A DNA stretch of 59,689 nucleotides from an uncultured Actinomycetes bacterium (GTDB taxonomy: Bacteria; Actinomycetota; Thermoleophilia; Solirubrobacterales; 70-9), in NCBI GenBank assembly GCA_946886425.1, contig CAMPIP010000001.1:1-59689 (forward strand), given 5' to 3'. The position numbers and the translations under genes are program-made. Below the pieces are notes generated by a model, which worked only from the letters and a program-made list of their open reading frames with translations, was not told the origin of the DNA and did no database searches. Every line of letters begins with the position of its first letter. Position 1 is the first letter of the stretch. Below, one piece after another: positions 56,821 to 59,689 of the stretch.

Positions 56821-57303
56821 ATGCGATACAAGAACGCCGTGCCCAGCGACCATTTCTACTCGCGGCTCTCCTCTTCGCTCGGGGCGCGCGGGCTGAAGAT
56901 GACCGGCAAGCTCAACGTCCCCGTCTACCGCCTCAGCGGCGGCCGCATCGGTGGCAAGGTCGGCCGGGCGCCGGTCCTGCTGCTCACCACGACCGGGCGC
57001 AAATCGGGCCAGCTCCGCACCGCCCCGGTCGTTTATCTCGCCGACGGCGACAACGTCGTCCTCATCGACACCAACGCCGGCAACGCCAAGATCCCGGCCT
57101 GGTCCTTCAACCTCAAGGCCAACCCCGATGCCGAGGTCGAGCTCGGCCGCAAGCGGCGCCAGGTGCGGGCCCGGGTCGCCGAGGGCGAGGAGCGCGAGGA
57201 CCTCTGGCGCAAGCACATCGAGCAGTACGCCGGCTTCGACGACTACAAGGAGAAGCTCGACCCCGACCGCGAGATCTCGGTCTTCGTGCTGGAGCCGCGC
57301 TAG
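56821..57303 (+). CDS. Nitroreductase/F420-dependent deazaflavin (Ddn-like) family protein
   Basis: 160 residues from the ATG at 56821; GTG in VPSDHFYSRL is an alternative. LNVPVYRLSGGRIGGKVGRAPVLLLTTTGRKSGQLRTAPVVYLADGDNVVLIDTNAG and ELGRKRRQVRARVAEGEEREDLWRKHIEQYAGFDDY match the Ddn family of Actinomycetota (deazaflavin F420-dependent quinone/nitro reductases). The presence of such a protein suggests the organism makes F420, but no F420 genes are in this window. Confidence 0.88.
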   Translation: MRYKNAVPSDHFYSRLSSSLGARGLKMTGKLNVPVYRLSGGRIGGKVGRAPVLLLTTTGRKSGQLRTAPVVYLADGDNVVLIDTNAGNAKIPAWSFNLKANPDAEVELGRKRRQVRARVAEGEEREDLWRKHIEQYAGFDDYKEKLDPDREISVFVLEPR

Positions 57304-57312
57304 CGCCGGGGT

Positions 57313-58452
57313 CTAGCTGGCTTCTCTCAGCATCTGCGCCTCCGGCAGGCGCTGCAGCTTCTTCAGCGTGTTGTTCTCGATCTGGCGGATCCGCTCGCGG
57401 GTGACGCCGAAGGTCTTGCCGACTTCCTCGAGAGTCAGGGGCTCCGTCCCGGAGAGGCCGTAACGAAGTTCGATCACCTGGCGCTCGCGGTCCGGCAGCG
57501 CGTCGAGCGCCCGCCGCACGCCCTCCTTCTGGAGGTGCTCGCTGGCTTCCTCGAAGGGCTCGAGCACGGCGTCGTCGGCGACGAAGTCGCCGAGCTCCGA
57601 TTCGTCCTCGTCGCCGATCGGTTTCTCCAGCGAGACCGGCAGCTGGGCGACGCGGAGGATGTCCCGCACGTCGGAGACCGGCCAGCGCAGCTCCTCGGCG
57701 ATCTCGGCCGGCTCCGGCTCGCGCCCCAATTTCTGGACCAGCTGGCGCTCGACATGAGCGACCCGGTTCAGCTTCTCGACCATGTGGACGGGGATGCGGA
57801 TCGTCCGCGCCTTGTCAGCGATCGCCCGCGTCACCGCCTGGCGGATCCACCAGGTCGCGTAGGTGGAGAACTTGTAGCCACGCCGGTAGTCGAACTTCTC
57901 GACCGCCCGGATCAGCCCCAGCGAGCCCTCCTGGATCAGGTCGAGAAAGCTCAACCCGCGGCCCAAATAGCCTTTCGCGATCGAGACGACCAGCCGCAGG
58001 TTGGCCTCGACCATCTGCCGCTTGGCGAGCATGTCGCCGCGCTCGATCCGTTTCGCCAGTTCGACCTCCTGGGAGGCGGTCAACAGTTCGACCTGGCCGA
58101 TCGAGCGCAGGTAGAGCCGCAGCGAGTCGAGGCTCGGCTCGACCGTCAGATCCAGCTCGGCCTTCTTCTGTCCCTCGGACTCGGTTTCGCGCTGCTCTTT
58201 GTAAGCACTGACACCGTCCTCGGCGATCACGTCGATCCCATGCTCGACCAGGTGCGCGTGCAGGGCGGAGACCTGCTCCTTGGTGATCTCCACCTCCTCC
58301 AGGGTCACCGCGATCTGCTCGAAGGTCAGGTAGCCGCGTTCGCGCCCGAGCGCGACCAGACCGCGCAGCTCCTCAAGCTCCATGACCGACGTCTCCTCCT
58401 CGGCGTCCCGGTCCAGGACGTCGGCGGACGTCTCCAACGGCTCGATACTCAT
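57313..58452 (-). CDS. rpoD: Primary RNA polymerase sigma factor (RpoD/SigA-like)
   Basis: 379 residues from the ATG at 58452; the frame runs to 58539, but that part contains a -10-like TATACT and leaves no promoter for folE2, so I prefer the internal start. Region 1.1 ([33 protein letters not shown]), region 2 ([56 protein letters not shown]) with -10 recognition, region 3, and region 4.2 ([28 protein letters not shown]) binding -35. Full set of housekeeping regions. Confidence 0.96.
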   Translation of the reverse strand: MSIEPLETSADVLDRDAEEETSVMELEELRGLVALGRERGYLTFEQIAVTLEEVEITKEQVSALHAHLVEHGIDVIAEDGVSAYKEQRETESEGQKKAELDLTVEPSLDSLRLYLRSIGQVELLTASQEVELAKRIERGDMLAKRQMVEANLRLVVSIAKGYLGRGLSFLDLIQEGSLGLIRAVEKFDYRRGYKFSTYATWWIRQAVTRAIADKARTIRIPVHMVEKLNRVAHVERQLVQKLGREPEPAEIAEELRWPVSDVRDILRVAQLPVSLEKPIGDEDESELGDFVADDAVLEPFEEASEHLQKEGVRRALDALPDRERQVIELRYGLSGTEPLTLEEVGKTFGVTRERIRQIENNTLKKLQRLPEAQMLREAS

Positions 58453-58558
58453 CGGCTCCACTGCACCCTCTCCCCCATTCCCATTGGGTATGCCGACCCC
58501 GTAGCTCGGCTGCGCCAAGTATAGGCAGAACTTCTCCATCGCTTACGCTTGTCGAGCG

Positions 58559-59560
58559 ATGGCCAGCCGCCCCTCCGCCATTCCCGCTGCACCCGACGTA
58601 CAAGCCGGACTGCCGGCAACTCAGGTCAGCCTCTCGCGCGTCGGCGTCACCGGCGTCGAGAAGGTGATCCGGGTCCAGGCGGACGGGACCGAGAACCTCT
58701 TCTACGCGGAGCTGGAGTGCTTCGTCGACCTCAACCCGCGGCAGGCCGGCGTCCACATGTCCCGCTTCGAGGAGATCGTCAACCAGGCGATCGACGAGGT
58801 GGTCCTCGGCGAGGCCTTCAAGGCCGAGGTGCTGGCGGCACACGTCGCCGAGAAGGTCCGCGAGCGCCAGGGCGGGCTGCGCGCCGAGGTCTCGCTGACC
58901 GCTCGCTACCCGGAGACGGTCTCGACCCCGAAGAGCGGCCAGCGCACCCAGGAGATCTACGTCCTCTACGGCACCGCCGTCGCCTCCGAGCGCGGCACCC
59001 GGACCCTGACCGGCGTCCAGGCCCAGGGCATGACCGCCTGCCCGTGCGCCCAGGAGATGGTCGCCGGCCTCTCGCGCGAACGGCTCGCCGAGCAGGGCTT
59101 CGACGCCGAGGAGATCGAGCGGATCATCGACGTCGTCCCGATCGCCACCCACAACCAGCGCGGCATCGGCACCCTCCACGTCGGCTGCCCCGAGGGCGGC
59201 CCCTCCTGGATCGATGCCCCCGAGCTGCTGCGGATCGTCGAGACCTCGATGAGCTCGGAGATCTACGAGCTGATGAAGCGCCCCGACGAGATGTCGGTGG
59301 TCGTCAAAGCCCACGAAAACCCGCGCTTCGTCGAGGACTGCGTCCGCGAGATGGTCCGCCAGGTCGTCGAGGACTACCCCGACCTCCCCGACGAGGCCTT
59401 CGTGATGGCCCGCCAGGAGAACCTGGAGACGATCCACCGGCACAACGTGGTGGCGGAGCGGTACGGGACGCTCGGGGAGCTGCGGGCCGAGCTGGCCAGC
59501 GGCGAGCACCAGGCGGGACACCCGACGATGCGCGAGTGGCTCGAGGGGGCTCGTTCGTAG
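58559..59560 (+). CDS. folE2: GTP cyclohydrolase I type 2 (FolE2/MptA family)
   Basis: 333 residues. Makes dihydroneopterin triphosphate from GTP for folate or related pterins. ITGVEKVIRVQ-like N terminus (VSLSRVGVTGVEKVI), ELECFVDLNPRQAGVHMSRFEEIVN, the zinc/metal cysteines in GMTACPCAQE (Cys161, Cys163) and ATHNQRGIGTLHV. Divergent from rpoD. Usual FolE2 length is ~260-300; the extra ~25 N-terminal residues (SRPSAIPAAPDVQAGLPATQ) are probably disordered. Confidence 0.93.
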   Translation: MASRPSAIPAAPDVQAGLPATQVSLSRVGVTGVEKVIRVQADGTENLFYAELECFVDLNPRQAGVHMSRFEEIVNQAIDEVVLGEAFKAEVLAAHVAEKVRERQGGLRAEVSLTARYPETVSTPKSGQRTQEIYVLYGTAVASERGTRTLTGVQAQGMTACPCAQEMVAGLSRERLAEQGFDAEEIERIIDVVPIATHNQRGIGTLHVGCPEGGPSWIDAPELLRIVETSMSSEIYELMKRPDEMSVVVKAHENPRFVEDCVREMVRQVVEDYPDLPDEAFVMARQENLETIHRHNVVAERYGTLGELRAELASGEHQAGHPTMREWLEGARS

Positions 59561-59607
59561 GGACGAGGGGCTCCCGTGAGGGAGGGTGGTGCCCCTCTCC
59601 GGGAATT

Positions 59608-59640
59608 CAGTCGCGGGCGCCCTATGGGCGCCCGCGACTG
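59608..59640 (+). terminator. Strong hairpin after folE2
   Basis: CAGTCGCGGGCGCCC (59608-59622) pairs perfectly with GGGCGCCCGCGACTG (59626-59640), a 15-bp stem with a TAT loop, 48 bases after the folE2 stop. The following bases are CAGTCC, without a T tract. Probably a Rho-independent-like or processing hairpin, possibly bidirectional. Confidence 0.7.
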
Positions 59641-59689
59641 CAGTCCCCCCGGGGGCGACCCGTCCCCGCAAGGCCGGACGCGCTGCCCC

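Noticed and set aside
58453..58539. Upstream ATG for the sigma factor (58539)
   Set aside because: It would leave 19 bases to folE2 for two divergent promoters, has no ribosome-binding site, and the added residues are not sigma-like.

Overview
The window is GC-rich, uses many GTG and TTG starts, and is dominated by one continuous block of translation and transcription genes on the minus strand. The gene content points to Actinomycetota, most likely class Thermoleophilia (Solirubrobacterales-like). Supporting features are the zinc-type S14, L33, L36 and S4, a CsoR/copper-ATPase pair, an F420-type (Ddn-like) reductase, and several small secreted or membrane proteins of a style I associate with that group. 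The placement is an inference from family knowledge, not a computed phylogeny.

Layout. 1-4.7 kb: a contig edge starting with a G run, the tail of a PBP4-like carboxypeptidase, two tiny membrane proteins, surE-ligA, and truA sitting between two inverted copies of a hairpin repeat (family A). 4.7-25.3 kb (minus): rplQ, rpoA, rpsD, rpsK, rpsM, rpmJ, then an intruding copper module (csoR diverging from a membrane protein, a CopA-like ATPase and a methyltransferase), then map, adk, secY and the full spc and S10 operons up to rpsJ. infA is absent from its usual place. 25.4-28.9 kb: tuf and fusA (minus). 28.9-34.1 kb: rpsL-rpsG and accessory genes, with rpsL-rpsG on the plus strand, so the classical str operon is split by an apparent inversion. 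34.4-46.1 kb (minus): rpoC, rpoB, rplL, rplJ, rplA, rplK, nusG, secE, rpmG. 46.2-59.7 kb: accessory genes (an XRE/nucleotidyltransferase pair, acyl-CoA dehydrogenase, secreted proteins, an RTX-type protein, tRNA-Thr, tRNA-Tyr fused in frame to a PD-(D/E)XK nuclease frame and an AbrB-like tail), ending with the primary sigma factor and FolE2.

How the genes work together. The core genes build both ribosomal subunits, RNA polymerase, the elongation factors and the SecYE translocon, and are tightly coupled by ATGA, TGATG and 8-base overlaps. The csoR module is a self-contained copper-sensing and efflux cassette with two CsoR-like operators in the shared divergent promoter.

Most unusual signal. 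Two families of palindromic repeats occur both between genes and in frame inside ribosomal protein genes. Family A (3 copies) has an identical 21-nt loop on stems whose sequences differ but stay paired: two copies flank truA and one is translated within the S5 tail. Family B (2 copies, 80 bp, 75/80 identical) is translated within the S17 N-terminal and L10 C-terminal extensions. The two families share their outer ends. They resemble, in behaviour, the protein-coding palindromic elements known from Rickettsia, but I know of no description in this group. Several ribosomal proteins here (S17, L22, S5, L5, S3, L10) and SecE carry long low-complexity extensions, which are the tolerated landing places.
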